From positions 19,664,302 through 19,728,301 of the forward strand of contig NC_031773.1 of assembly GCF_001522545.3 (NCBI RefSeq): DNA of 64,000 bases. Direction: 5' to 3'. Origin of the DNA: Parus major (Eukaryota > Chordata > Aves > Passeriformes > Paridae). Below are positions 24,001 to 35,162 of this stretch, piece after piece. The position numbers and the translations under genes are program-made. The notes beneath the pieces were generated by a model. It ran no database searches, was not told the origin of the DNA, and saw only the letters and a list, made by a program, of their open reading frames with translations. Numbering within the stretch: position 1 is the stretch's first letter; the number at the start of each line of letters is the position of its first letter.

Positions 24001-26201
24001 TGTGTTTATAGAACTTCACATTCTGACAATTCCTAAGATGTAGGTAAGCATAAATTTAAACATGAATTTGAAAGATAGAGATTGTCAAAAGGAGTGATTA
24101 AAAGAAGGTGATTATATGGGAATATATAAAATATGAAAAACTGTAAATAATAGAAAATAATGTGTTGAGTGAATAAAGTTGTGCTTAATAATTAAAAGTT
24201 ACTCTTTAATGATTTGTTACAATTTCAGCTTGATAAGAAAAAAATAATTTGTAAGTGATTAAACGAATATGTTAAATTACTTTTTGGTTGCAAAATAGAA
24301 AATAAGCTTATATAAATTTTCTTTACAAAATAAAAATATTCATTATTTATGTCAAGTTTAGCTGCTGTCCTCATACTAGATAGTCATTCATATTTCATGA
24401 ATGATTGCATTATGGTCTTCATACTGGCTGGTTCTCTGTGGTTTTTCACAGTAAAATACATAGTGTTTATTGAGCAATGGATTAAGTCACCATTACTCCA
24501 TGGTGTTGTCCCAGATCAGCAGAACTTGAGGATTAAGCTTATCAGTGGAAAAGAAAATTCCATTAAAAAAAAAACATTGGGAACATTTGGATTACAATGA
24601 AATTTTAAATATCATTTTGTACCTGACTGTTGAAAGCTTGAAGCATTTCAGGGTTTTTTTCAGGTTTTGAATTACTTCTTAATTGCTATTGAACATATTT
24701 TCATTACTGTACACTCTCTGTAACTGAACAAAAAAAACAACGACCTGACAGATTTTTAATTTTTACCCTTATTTAGACAGAAAGTGCATTTAAAGCATTT
24801 GTCATTTCCTATAAGATATGAGTTTCTCATATTTTAGTGAGAGCCAATTGAGATATAAATACTACCTTCTTATATTAATTTGCAAATGATTATTACTTTT
24901 TCTGAGAAGCAGAGGATAATGTGAGAGAACATAGCTGTCATTGCTGATTCTAATTTTCAAGTTCTTTGGCTTAAAACACATAAAGACTAATATGTTTATC
25001 AAAGCAGCAGCAAATAGTTTTTAATAATGTTGATAATATAATAATACATTTTCTTCCATTATACTTGCTTGTTGTCACTGGGGATATTTTAAGTCACATT
25101 ATTGTCAGTACATATTTTAGCATAATAAGAATATAAAAGAATACTTGCAATCTGCAATGGGGCATTTACCTTTCTAAGCCCTGCTTTATGTTGGGTGTAA
25201 ATGTGCAGACATTTATTGCATCAGATTTCTTTTTCCTTGAAAAGTCTCTCTTAGAAGCTCATATTTGTATTGACTGTGAATAGCACTGTCAGGGGTGTCT
25301 CTCGTTTACTGATATCTGCAGAGGCATTTCTCTTGACACAAACCTATGCTGAAACAGCCTCTGTTTTTCAAAATAAGACCTTACCACTTGATTTTAGTTG
25401 TCCTAATTGGAGCTTTAGGAAGGAAGCAAATGAAAATATTGAATGACAATGGTATTCTATCATGCAAGTTATTCTATCCTGCAAATTGTTCACAAAGCAT
25501 TGCATGCAATTTTTATTGTAAATATACTATTGTTATTATTTATTACACTCCAAATCTGGAGTTTACTGCAACATGACAATAAGGTGACAATGAAGGGAGT
25601 CTGATACTGTTTTGCTGCTGTGTCTAAAAACTCTGGTCATGAGTAAGGATGTATTATCGGAGACTGAATCTGTGTTGAATTAATATTGCCTAGGTTCAGG
25701 TGCTCAAATGAGGCTGGCATAGTGTAGTTCCAATATTTAAGAGTCTACATGACAGAAACCAATGGACAACCTGTGCAACTCCATGTGTCTAAGATCTATT
25801 TGAATTATGAGATCCATCTGAATAGTCTGTATAAAACTGTATGAACTACACAGATAAGCATTTACAGGGTTATTGATCTTATGCTCAAGCATCAACAGGC
25901 CATGAACATAACATTTTACAGAAGGCTTGTGCCCATGAGAAAAATTCTCTTGATTATTTGGCTGGGTTGATGCAACTTTCTCTGAAAAGACATTTTTATT
26001 CTCGTTTTATTAAATTTATTGACATTGGAAATTACTTTTCTTAATCAAAATCAATATTAGGAATTCTTTAGCAAAATGAACAGTTATTATGCCTATGGTG
26101 TTGCAATGAATACAATTTTGAAGTACATGAGTACAATTTTTTTTAGATAACTATAGAGTGTAAATTTACAGATTCTGAAAATATGGCCCAAAAAGACAAG
26201 T
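21028..26201. other. Noncoding DNA with one high-complexity block
   Basis: No gene was recognised. Most of it is AT-rich single-copy sequence. The part at about 22080-22800 has balanced composition and few homopolymers, and is listed separately as a candidate regulatory block. A T-rich run lies at about 23083-23090. Confidence 0.6.
22080..22800. promoter_or_regulatory. Candidate conserved noncoding block
   Basis: This block stands out from its surroundings by low simple-sequence content, balanced base use and stop codons in all frames. It contains an octamer-like TTTGCATG at about 22229-22236 and several TAAT/ATTA homeodomain cores. That texture is common in vertebrate developmental enhancers, but conservation cannot be tested from one sequence. 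Function is therefore inferred only weakly. It could equally be ordinary single-copy DNA. Confidence 0.15.
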
Positions 26202-26206
26202 GTTTC

Positions 26207-27167
26207 TAAATCGGGTTTGAATGGCCAGATTTTTGTGGTGTGGAGCCTACAAGGGTGGCTTCTGAGAGAAGTTGCCAGAACCTTTCCCCATGTCCAACAT
26301 AGTCAATGCCAGCCAGCTCCAAGACAGAGCTGCCTCTGGCCAGGGTCAAGCCCCCATTGATGGTGGTAGCACCTCTGGGATAACACGTTTGAGAAGGGAA
26401 AAAAAACCTGGAATGATGGCAACAGTGACTGCAGCAAGAGAAGAGAGGAGTGAGAATGTATGAGTGAGAGAGAAAGAGGGGGAAATTCATCACCACCACC
26501 CTGCAGGCTATGGTGCAGGCATGGAGAGGCAGCTGTGCCCCTGCAGCCCCTGGAGAAGAGATTCCCTCTGCAGAACAGGTGGACACCCAAAGAGGCCATG
26601 ACCCAGTGGGAAGCTCATGCTGGAGCAGGGCCAAGGCAGCACCTCTGGCCCCAAGGAGAGAGGAGCCCATGCTGGAGCAGGTTTGAGAGCAGGACTTGTG
26701 ACCCTTTATGTAAAGAACTGTAGTCTGTGGGAAGAATTCACACAGGAGAAGTTCATTGAGATCTGTCCCCTGTAGGAGGGACAGCACGCTGCAGCAGGGG
26801 GAGGGTTTGAGGAGTCTCTCCCCTAAGAAGGAAGGAAAAAAAGACAACATGTGATGAACTGACTCAGACCATATTTCCCATTCTCCTCTGCCACTGAGGG
26901 GAAGTGATGGAGAAATCAGGAGTGAAGCTCAGCCTACGCTGATTTGATTGGCAATAAATTTAAATAATTTAAATGTATTTAAATTTTATTAAATTTAACT
27001 AATTTCACCAATCTGAGGCAATTTTCCCCCATGTTGGTAATTAGTGAGTGATCTTTCCCTGTCCTGGTCTCAACCTACAAGTATTTTATTTTATTTTCTC
27101 TCCCCTGTACAGATGACAAAGAGCAGCTTTGATGGGTGCCTGACATTCAGGTAGGGCCAAGCAAACA
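26207..27167 (+). mobile_element. Complete solo LTR, avian endogenous retrovirus (family B)
   Basis: The 961-bp element is flanked by the 5-bp direct repeat GTTTC at 26202-26206 and 27168-27172, which fixes both ends. The 5' end (TAAATCGGGTTTGAATGGCC) aligns base for base with TGTATTGGGTTTGCATGGCC of the copy at 14505, so its terminal TG has mutated to TA. The 3' end is intact CA. The central part is GC-richer, and near the 3' end AATAAA (26953-26958) serves as a polyadenylation-type signal, giving plus orientation. No internal retroviral genes flank it, so it is a solo LTR. A 5-bp duplication is typical of ERVL-type integration. The 214-residue minus-strand frame inside it (26206-26850) is antisense to the LTR and has no family features. 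Confidence 0.88.
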
Positions 27168-27273
27168 GTTTCTCTGCACAAATCTGTGTTTTAACCAGAG
27201 TGCTTGGTTAAAACAAAGATATAATTGTAAATTTTACCCTATAACCAAAAGTGAACAGGTGGTAAAAGGTTAT

Positions 27274-27296
27274 GGGGGAGGGGGATGGGGGTGGGG
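27274..27296 (+). other. G-quadruplex-forming motif
   Basis: Four G runs of 5, 5, 5 and 4 bases are separated by loops of 1, 2 and 1 bases (A, AT, T). This exceeds the usual G3-N1-7 consensus and predicts a very stable plus-strand quadruplex. It starts about 107 bp past the end of the family B LTR, in unrelated flanking DNA. No promoter or gene start was seen beside it. Confidence 0.85.
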
Positions 27297-29027
27297 AATG
27301 AGTGTTGATGAAGCACAGATAAATCAAAGCAACCAAATCAGTGTTACTCCACCACCTTTCCTTATCTAATTCTCTTTAATATTTCTGTTTAAATTTCCTT
27401 TTTTTAAACTTCACTAATCTTTTTCACAGCATCTATATTAAAAAAGGGAAAGATAGCCCTATTCCTGAAACCTCCAAATGATTTATTGTATTATTTCATT
27501 ACAAAAAAAACAGGACCAGATTCCTGATAATTCCACTAAATATTGTTAAATATTAGGTTCTATTTCCCTTCCATGTGTATAGACTATATTCAGACTAGAA
27601 ATGTCAATGGAAGGCTTGTTTTCATTTTAGTTTCTGATTTTCTTTAATTAATAAAAAGGATTTAAAACATAATAAAAATAAATTCTGGTATCTTTAACAG
27701 CAAGCCCTTTCTGTACAGAGTTGCACAGATTCATCTACATCTGATGAAGCATTGTTTTTCCTATCTATTCAAGAGAAGAGAATTTTTTTTTTTAAAAAAA
27801 GGTTTAACTTCTGCACAATTACTTCATTAAAAAATTCCTAACATTTTCTCACTTGTTTAATAATGTTTTGATGTTCATTGACTCTGCTTATCTAGATGTT
27901 TTTAACTCCTGAAGCCTCATTTTATCCCTTAGCTTTTTAATGGCTTTTTAATAGGTCCTTATGCTTTTCCACTTCAAATTTGCTGTGATTATAAAAAACT
28001 TCACCTGTTTATGTTACATTTTGTCTAGTAACAGACTTTCAGAAGAGATTGGAAAATTGATCCACTGACTTTCTCACATTTTTCCCTCTAATTTTACACT
28101 GATAAAGGTGTTAGTAAATTATTGTTCTGCACACATCCTTGTCTGAAACGTTTGTTTATTCTTGGTTCAATTAAGATATTAAGTCAAGCAGTGAATGTAG
28201 AACAAGAATTTAAGTCTTTCCTTTCTGAAAAGGACAGCTTGTTACTCCTTGTATGAATAATCACCAGGATACTTCTTTTCAGCCTCAGTATTTTCCATGT
28301 CTGAAGTCAATGCAGTGAAATTGCTCATGCTGAGATTAGGACTGTTGTTTCTGTGCTACCATCTCTACTTAGCAAGAGGAGAAAGCTGCACTTGGCAAAG
28401 TTTTAAAGTTGTGATATCACCTGTAGGATTTAAAAGCTTTTTTACACAGAACAGCAGGAATATTTTCTAATTAATAGTTAATGTATATGCATGTTTGGGG
28501 GGGGGGGATGGGTAGGATTGTTGTTGTGTTTGTTTGATTAATTTATTTCCTTTGGCTAGGAATTAATAAAGTCTCATGGTGGTCAGTGTCAGTTGTATCC
28601 TTACAGGTCAATATATTGTATATGTGTGGTAGGTGGCTTAAATATTTGAAATCAAGAGTTTTGGAGACTGCATGATTAACAAAAATGCCAACTAAATAAG
28701 ACCAGAAGTTTTTAGACCACAGGGCACTTAGATGTGACAAAGCGGTATTTAACAGCTTTTTTCTCTCATTATTTGTGGAGGAAATTTTCTTTTTTCCCTG
28801 AGTGGTATTTGTCCAAAAAAAAAAGTTTTCTTTTTCATAGTCTTTATGACTTTGCTTTTTGAATGGGAAGATTTTGAATCAATACACTACCTCATCTTCT
28901 GGCTTCCAACAGCCTGTGGAAATCCAATATGAAATTCATTTAACCGTTTCTGGTCCTCTGGCAATATTCTTACCTTTTTCAATTCCTGTATAAATGGTTC
29001 TCATCACAAAGGACACAATTTATCTAA
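27297..29027. other. AT-rich noncoding DNA with an 11-G run
   Basis: No gene was recognised. A run of 11 G lies at 28497-28507, followed by ATGGG. A mixed T9/A7 tract lies at about 27784-27800. The rest is AT-rich single-copy sequence. Confidence 0.65.
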
Positions 29028-29205
29028 CTGTCCGGGCTGTCCAGAGAGGTGGTAGATGTCCCATTCCTGGAAACATTCAAGGTCAGGTTGCATTGGGCCT
29101 TAGAAAATTAATCTGGTTGAGATTCTGCTGTTCATTTTAGGGTGGGGTTGGGGTAGATAACATTTAAAATTCCCCTCCAACCCAAAATATTCCATGGTTC
29201 AATAA
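29028..29205 (+). mobile_element. CR1 LINE, 3' end fragment
   Basis: The sequence GGGCTGTCCAGAGAGGTGGT at 29034-29053 is the hallmark of the 3' region of avian CR1 retrotransposons. It is followed by the usual 'TCCCATTCCTGGAAACATTC' and, near the end, 'CCCCTCCAACCCAAAATATT' and 'CCATGGTTCAAT', which resemble the CR1 3' terminus. The element is 5'-truncated to about 180 bp, as most CR1 copies are, and contains only 3' untranslated sequence. Orientation is plus. It ends in a T-rich run (29207 onward). Confidence 0.85.
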
Positions 29206-30251
29206 TTTTTTTTTTCTGTTCTTCATCAAAACTGAACAGATACTAATGATATACTTTATAACATTGCATTCTGCTTACCATCCTATTTTATTTATATCTT
29301 GCTTCATATCTTTTCCACAAATAATCTAAATTTCTGTGAATGGTTTAGTTTTATGTAGTTGAGACCTTTTGGCTCATGGATTTAAATCCATTTTTGTTAG
29401 TCTTATGAACAATACGCAAACTACATGTTTTTAAATCATGATTTGTTATTTCCTCAGACCATTGAATATTGTGTGTTGGTGCAATCTTCCTAATGCCACT
29501 CTACAAGTCAAAATGCAAATACTGAAGAGTAAATGGGAAAGAGTTTCATGAAAAGATCCCAAGCTATTGTCAATAATATCTAAATATCAGTATTTTGTGA
29601 TGTTTAGTAAAAGTCAAAAAATTGCTGGTTTATTCACAACAGTCTCAGAATTTTCAAGAATTCCAAACAGATGCTGGAGTGAAAAAAATGGTAATCCATC
29701 CGTGCTACCCCAGAGGTTTCGCCTTATGGATTTGCCAGTTTTTATAACTAACTTGTAAATCAGAATCTGAACTTTGTTATCTCTTGTTTTATGTTTGCCT
29801 CTCCCAACAAGTACCTTTGCCTACATGGGAGATGTAGTAATACTCTGAAATGAGCAGTGTGAGTAAGTTCTTCATCTTGCTTAAACATGAGACAGGCTAG
29901 TAACTCAAGATGTGATACTTAGCACTGCCCTGGAATGGAGTCTCCATTGGAGTTCTGATAAATCCACTAGGAGCTATGCTGGACTGGGTGAGGATACCAT
30001 GTGGTCCTAGCATTTGGTACTTCATGTTCCTGTTCAAATGTTGATGCTGAAAACATAATAGTGTTATTAGGTAACTACCCTTCTGTGTTATCTCTTTTTA
30101 TTCATAGAGTTGGGTCATCTCTACCAGGAGTGGTTCTATTTTGCCTCTCTGCCAGTGATAGCCTACTTTTTCCCTCTCTATTTTAATTTAACATGCTCTT
30201 TTATTTTTTTTTCTGAAAACAGTAAATTTCTGTCATATTTTTATGTGACTG
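29206..30251. other. AT-rich noncoding DNA
   Basis: Nothing recognisable as a gene or repeat was seen between the CR1 fragment and the minus-strand LTR. The bases GACTG at 30247-30251 are the left copy of the LTR's target duplication. Confidence 0.65.
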
Positions 30252-31704
30252 TGTCGTGGTTTTAAAGCAGTAACTAAAAAATTACTAGAAAACTTACTTA
30301 TTTCTTGCTGTGAGATGTGGATTAGAACAAGAGCAAAACAGGCTTAAAACTTAAAAGGAATAAAGAAAGTTTATTATCAAAACTACAAAAATAAGAAAAC
30401 TAAAATAGAACTTCCAGAAAACCCTTTTTTCTCCCATTACTCAACCATTCTTTTGTTTACATGACAACATAGAGACAAAAAACTTTGGAACTTTGGTGTT
30501 TAAAACAGTCCCAATTCTTGCTAGAGTCTTTTCATCAGTCTCTGTAGAGAAACAGAAGTCTTCTTCTGCTAATTTATGGAGTTTCTCAAGAGAAAACTAT
30601 TTCTGTTATAGCTTTCTATTTCTCTGATGCCAGCTGCCCCAAAATCTGTCATCAAATTTTCTCCTCCCATTTCACATCACTCTGAGGTGTGTTATGGGCC
30701 ATGAGTCTAGGGATGTCATTTTAAGGATGAGTTATTTAAAGGCAAAAGTTCTCTTCATCTGTCTCTGTGAGCTTCTCTGGAAAACAGAAATTTTCTCATT
30801 GCCTCTCAAGGCTTCAAATCTTCAACTATTACTTCTCCCCCTCTGTTCCAGCACCTTACTGTATCACAATTACTCCACCTTTTGCTCAAAATTCACACTT
30901 TGAACACTCCATTCCTTCCTATATACTCTGTCATGAATTAAAGGAGTTTTTTCAGGACACTATTGTCCATCTCCATAACTTTAACAGAAAAATATTTCAG
31001 CTTATAAAGCATCTCCTTATTCTCTACCTCTTCTGAAGCTTAATTCTTTTCTTTACTGTCTCTGATAGTTTATAAAATCTCTTTACATGTTGATTACTCT
31101 CTTTTTCTTTCTCTGGAAAAAAGGATTCATCTGCAAGTCTCATCTGGGTATTGAAAAGGTTAAAATCTTGCCCAGGCTTTGTAGATGGTTCTGTGATCTC
31201 TGCTGGAGCAGCAGCTGGAGCTGTCTGCGATGGAAGATTCTTCATGGCTGCTCTGGAGAGTGTGGTCACTGTCTCAGCTTGCCGCAGGTCAAGAGATTTT
31301 TTTTTCCTTTCTTTACTCAGCAGTCTCTGGTGAATTCAGTCACAGCAAAAACTGCAGCCGAGCCAGGGACCATCCTGGCCCGGCCAGAGCCCGGGGCAAG
31401 CCCTGCAGGCCCCATCTCCCGGCCGGGAGCCGCTGGGCCCAGCCCAGCCCCGGCCCGGGCCGCATGGCCTGGGCAGGGCACAGGAGGCCAGAGCTCTGTT
31501 ATCTTTCACAGCCAGGAAACAAAGAGACAAAGAAATTCCCAGGCTTAGGTCTTAAGGTGGTGTTCACAGGTTGATCTCACTTTTCAATGGTTAAAACTGC
31601 TGTCAATTCTTAGAAATGGCCAGGAGAAAAACTCCCGTCAGCCTCCAGAAGTTTTAACTTCCTTAGGTGTTTCTCTTTGTTTCCTTAAATGCCAATCTAT
31701 CACA
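30252..31704 (-). mobile_element. Complete 1453-bp solo LTR, endogenous retrovirus (family C)
   Basis: The element runs from TGTCGTGG to ATCACA on the plus strand and is flanked by perfect 5-bp repeats GACTG (30247-30251 and 31705-31709). Read on the minus strand it begins TGTGATAGATTGG and ends ACCACGACA, the TG...CA form of a retroviral LTR. An AATAAA on the minus strand (TTTATT at 30371-30376) lies about 120 bp before the minus-strand end, as expected for a polyadenylation site and U5, supporting minus orientation. A GC-rich, CpG-bearing block at about 31370-31480 lies in the 5' part of the LTR. A K/E-rich 81-residue frame (31024-31269, minus) runs in the LTR sense direction. No gag, pol or env was seen. 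The 5-bp duplication suggests ERVL-like integration. Confidence 0.85.
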
Positions 31705-31719
31705 GACTGTTATAGGATG

Positions 31720-32268
31720 ACAGACTGGTTTGGGCTGGGAGGGAGTTAATTTTCTTCATAGTAGCTCTGATGCTCTGGTTTGTATTTGTTCTGAAAACTG
31801 TGTTGATAACAGAGGGATGTTTTAGTTGCTGCTGAGCTGTGCTTACACATTGTCAAGCTTTTTCTGCTTCACACACCACTCCACCAGTGAGGAGGGTGCA
31901 CAAGAATTTGGGAGGGGGCACAGCTGGGACAGCTGTCCCCAGCTGACCCAAGGGATATTCTCTACCATATGGCATCCTGCTCAGCAGTAAAAGCTAGGGG
32001 AAGAGGGAGGGGTGCTGGCAGTTACAGTGCTCGCCTTCCTAAGTCACCATGATGGTGCCCTGCCTTCCTTGGGATGCTGAAACACCTGCCTGCCCCTGGG
32101 GAGTAGTGAATTAATTCCTTGTTTTGCTCTGCTTGTGTGTGAGACTTTTGCATTACCTACTACTTTCTTTATCTCAACCCATGAGTTTTCTTATTTTTGC
32201 CCTTCTGGTTCTCCTCATCTCCATGGGGTGAGAGGGTGGTAAGCAGACAGCTGCCAGCTGATGGTATT
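31720..32268 (+). mobile_element. Solo LTR, endogenous retrovirus (family A), 3' end eroded
   Basis: This is a second copy of the LTR at 4548-5153, sharing 'TGTTGATAA.A.AGGG', 'GCTGAGC.G.GCTTACAC', 'CAGCTGACC.AAGGG.TAT', 'AACACCTGCCTGCCC' and 'AATTCCTTGTTTTGCT'. Its 5' end is diverged (ACAGACTGGTTTGGGCTGGG around 31720). The usual AAACCA.GACA 3' terminus cannot be found, so the right boundary is approximate. It starts about 15 bp after the minus-strand LTR, in the opposite orientation. There is no internal retroviral sequence. Confidence 0.8.
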
Positions 32269-34859
32269 CTACAAGTGCTGATTGCCTCTGATACATTCTG
32301 TGTATTTCTTTCAAGTTTTTGCTTATTTCCCTCCTCTTTTTATAATTATTCTTCTATACTTTTTTCCTTATAATTTTCTTCTCTGAAACCTGCTTTTATT
32401 GAGGTAATTTATTTTTAGTGTTGTTCCATTTTGCTATATAATACATTGGGATTTTTTTCCCTTAAATATGATAGACCAAAATTAATCATGACTTTTATAA
32501 GATCTAGTAGCTATCCAAGGGGTACTACTCTCTATATAGTTATACCACATAGAGTTAGCAGTCAACTATTTTTGACTAGTTATTTGTGTCTTACCATTTT
32601 TTATTTTTTCTCTGAGTTGTTCTAGAATCACTCTCATCTCTCCAAAGGTTCTGGGAAAAACACTGCTTTTTCTTTTCAAAGTACTTATCCACACACTATA
32701 TGGGGTTGTTTTGAAAGAAAAATAGAGGTTCACAGTCTGTGAACACAGTCATTGCCTGGGGCAGAATTTTCAGTGTAGATTGATTGCTGGAGTTTTAATA
32801 TTGCTTTTTCTTTTTTCTGACTACATCTCAATATTTCCGGTTTCCCTTTTTTTAATTTTTTTTTTTTCTTTTTCCTGCATTGGTATCACTATATTTTCAT
32901 AAATGAAGTTGTTAAGAATAGGAATTGGTTTGTTTTGTTTTCATTCAATTAAAATAAGATAGCTAGGAAAAAACACCTTAGTTTTCATTTATCATCATCA
33001 AGCTCTTCATGATGATACTTTCTATCTGTTTGAATACAGAGCATAAATAGAAAAAACATTCTATTTTCAATCCATCCCACTAATTTTATTAATGATTATG
33101 TTGTGCTTCCAAGTGATCTCTGTAGGGTGTCTATTATGCATCATAAGATGATAGCTGAAAAGATAACAATCAAAGAGAAAGAACAAAACACCAAACATTT
33201 GAACAAAAATGAAGAAAAATGATGTAAAATGGGGAAAACAAAAGTAATAGATAATTACTGCAAGCTTAGGATAAATTTTATTGTCTTTTAAATGAAAGAT
33301 ACTAAGATTCATAAGATTGTTCTTGGATTTTTTTTTTTTTTCAGAAGCATGATGAACTTCTCTTTAAGAATTTAAAAGCATGATATATTTGGAATTTATA
33401 TTTACAGACAAAATTAAACTAAGAAACTGGTGATTCTCAAAAATCATGACAAAAAATTTCTAAAATCAAAGTAATCCCTATGAGTTCAATAGTGTTGTTC
33501 TTAAAACTAAAAATTTGAAGAACATGAGGCTAAAACTCATAGCTAATTATAGTACACAGCAGACTTGAAGTAATAGAAAAGGTCTTCATAATCAGGGTAG
33601 AGTATTGGAAGAGGAAAGATAAACAAAAATTTGGTAAATGTGGCAAAGATGCTGACAGAGATGAGAGACTGAACAGCAAAGGGTAGAGCTGCAATGGATC
33701 CTAAAGACAGGAGAAGGTTTGAAAATCTTTTTAATGCAAACGAACCAGTCGGGAATAGGCCAAAGACAGAGCAGGATAGGGGAGTGGACATGCACAGGAA
33801 AGGAATAGAAGCATCCTAAATGAGCCTGGTTTGTGGGTCTGAGTGGAAATGTCCATGTTACATCATCAGTACAGATAAATATCTAAACAGGGGGTTTGGA
33901 GATTTTGCAGGAAAAAGCAAACTCAGATTTGACCACATTGGATTTAAACTGAGGAGAGAATAGTATCATATTTTCTGATGAAACAATGTAAGGACCACAG
34001 AGGCTACAGAGTAGTCATACAGGAGTACTGAAGGCAAGGAAAAGGGAATTTGTCTGTTTCATGAGGCAGAGATCACCTTTTCATTATGCTAATATATTAT
34101 GCCTAATACATTTACCTATGGCAGGAGACATAACACTGTTACAGAATTAATTAAAATATCTATTTGAAATTAAATTAATTTGAATTTGAAGCTCTATGTT
34201 TACTTTATGTTAACTTAAATAAAAAGCTTTATATTTATTTCAAATGTATTTGTGATACTAAAAAATGTTTTTTGTAGCCTGTGGTAAAGTCATTAAGGAA
34301 CATTCTCACAGTTACTCCTAGCGATTTCATGGAAAATTCAAAATATGCTAATTTCTTCCTTTACATCTTTGCTATAACAGTGCATCAATTTCACTTGTGA
34401 TACTATTTTCACCTTTCACTACAACCTTTCATAAGACACTGAAACACTGTAACAGAATACCAATATATCAGTACTTTTGCACTCACACATGAGTATAGTA
34501 TTTTACAAACATTTCTTTAAGTTTTCTACATTGTCTGTAAAGTACAGATGATGTACCAGGACCTGTTTTGCCATTACAACCTCTGATCAGGAGTAGAGAA
34601 AACCTTCAAGACAAGCAGATGGCAGTTTCCTTGATGATTTTGTGGAAGTTTTTCTTTTCATTCATTCTACCTAAAGAGAAGTTTGCACAGGTTACCACAG
34701 TGATTACTCATAAAACTTCCATGTCCCACAGGGGACAGCAAAGCATTCCAGGATAAAATTCTGGCAGGTCAGCACAGCTCTTTCTAACCTTGTGGTGCTT
34801 AGCCCAGACCCAGGGGTTTGGGTTCACTTTTGGAGCATTTGGTTCTTTGTTTCTCTATT
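32269..34859. other. AT-rich noncoding DNA
   Basis: No gene was recognised. Homopolymer T runs occur at about 32856-32868 and 33328-33341. The latter is followed by CAG and resembles a splice acceptor, but the downstream frame closes after 12 codons. The block at about 33590-33830 is purine-rich and has overlapping hydrophobic minus-strand frames without family features. Confidence 0.6.
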
Positions 34860-35162
34860 CTTCAGTTCCCAGGGCTGTTCTGTCCCTCAGCTCTGCTCTC
34901 ATGCAACTCCACCCTGAATCCTGTTTCCAAACCTGGCCCCCAGCAGAAGGATTTGGCCCTGTTGAAACAATTCCAGAGGAGAACCGTGAAGATGATCTGA
35001 AGGCTGGAGCACCTGTCCTGGGAAGACAGGCTAAGAAAATTTGGGTTGCTCAGCCTGAAGCAAAGAAATCTCTGGGAGATCCTATAGCAGCCTTCCAGTA
35101 CCTAATGGGGGTACTAGAAAGAGCTGGAAAAGGAGTTTTTACAAGATCATATAGTGAATTCC
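34860..35162 (+). mobile_element. CR1 LINE fragment, truncated at both ends
   Basis: The order of blocks matches the CR1 segment spanning the end of ORF2 and the 3' untranslated region. These include 'CAGAGGAGAACCGTGAAGAT', 'GGCTGGAGCACCTGTCCTGG', 'AAGACAGGCTAAGAAA', 'TATAGCAGCCTTCCAGTACC' and 'TTTTTACAAGATCATATAGT'. Upstream bases from about 34860 align more loosely to the preceding CR1 segment. The element stops abruptly near 35162, well before the CR1 3' end. Since CR1 normally truncates at the 5' end only, a later deletion or rearrangement is implied. The long plus frame 34790-35257 across it is not the CR1 protein frame. Confidence 0.85.

Noticed and set aside
26206..26850. 214-codon minus-strand open frame, the longest in the window
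   Set aside because: It lies wholly within the family B solo LTR and antisense to it. Its composition (Ser/Leu/Cys-rich) reflects GC-richer LTR sequence, not a protein family.
14505..27167. The two family B LTRs as a 12.7-kb provirus
   Set aside because: No gag, pol or env sequence lies between them, and the second copy has its own 5-bp target duplication on both sides.
31087..31574. Plus-strand frames of 153 and 114 codons
   Set aside because: They lie antisense in the GC-rich part of the minus-strand family C LTR, with overlapping frames on both strands and no family features.
4548..32268. The two family A LTRs as ends of a single provirus
   Set aside because: They are 27 kb apart, the intervening DNA has no retroviral genes and contains other insertions, and each copy has its own flanks. 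They are independent solo LTRs.
33342..33384. Splice-acceptor-like T14-CAG followed by an open frame
   Set aside because: The frame closes after 12 codons and no donor or polyadenylation context was seen. Poly-T followed by CAG is common in AT-rich DNA.
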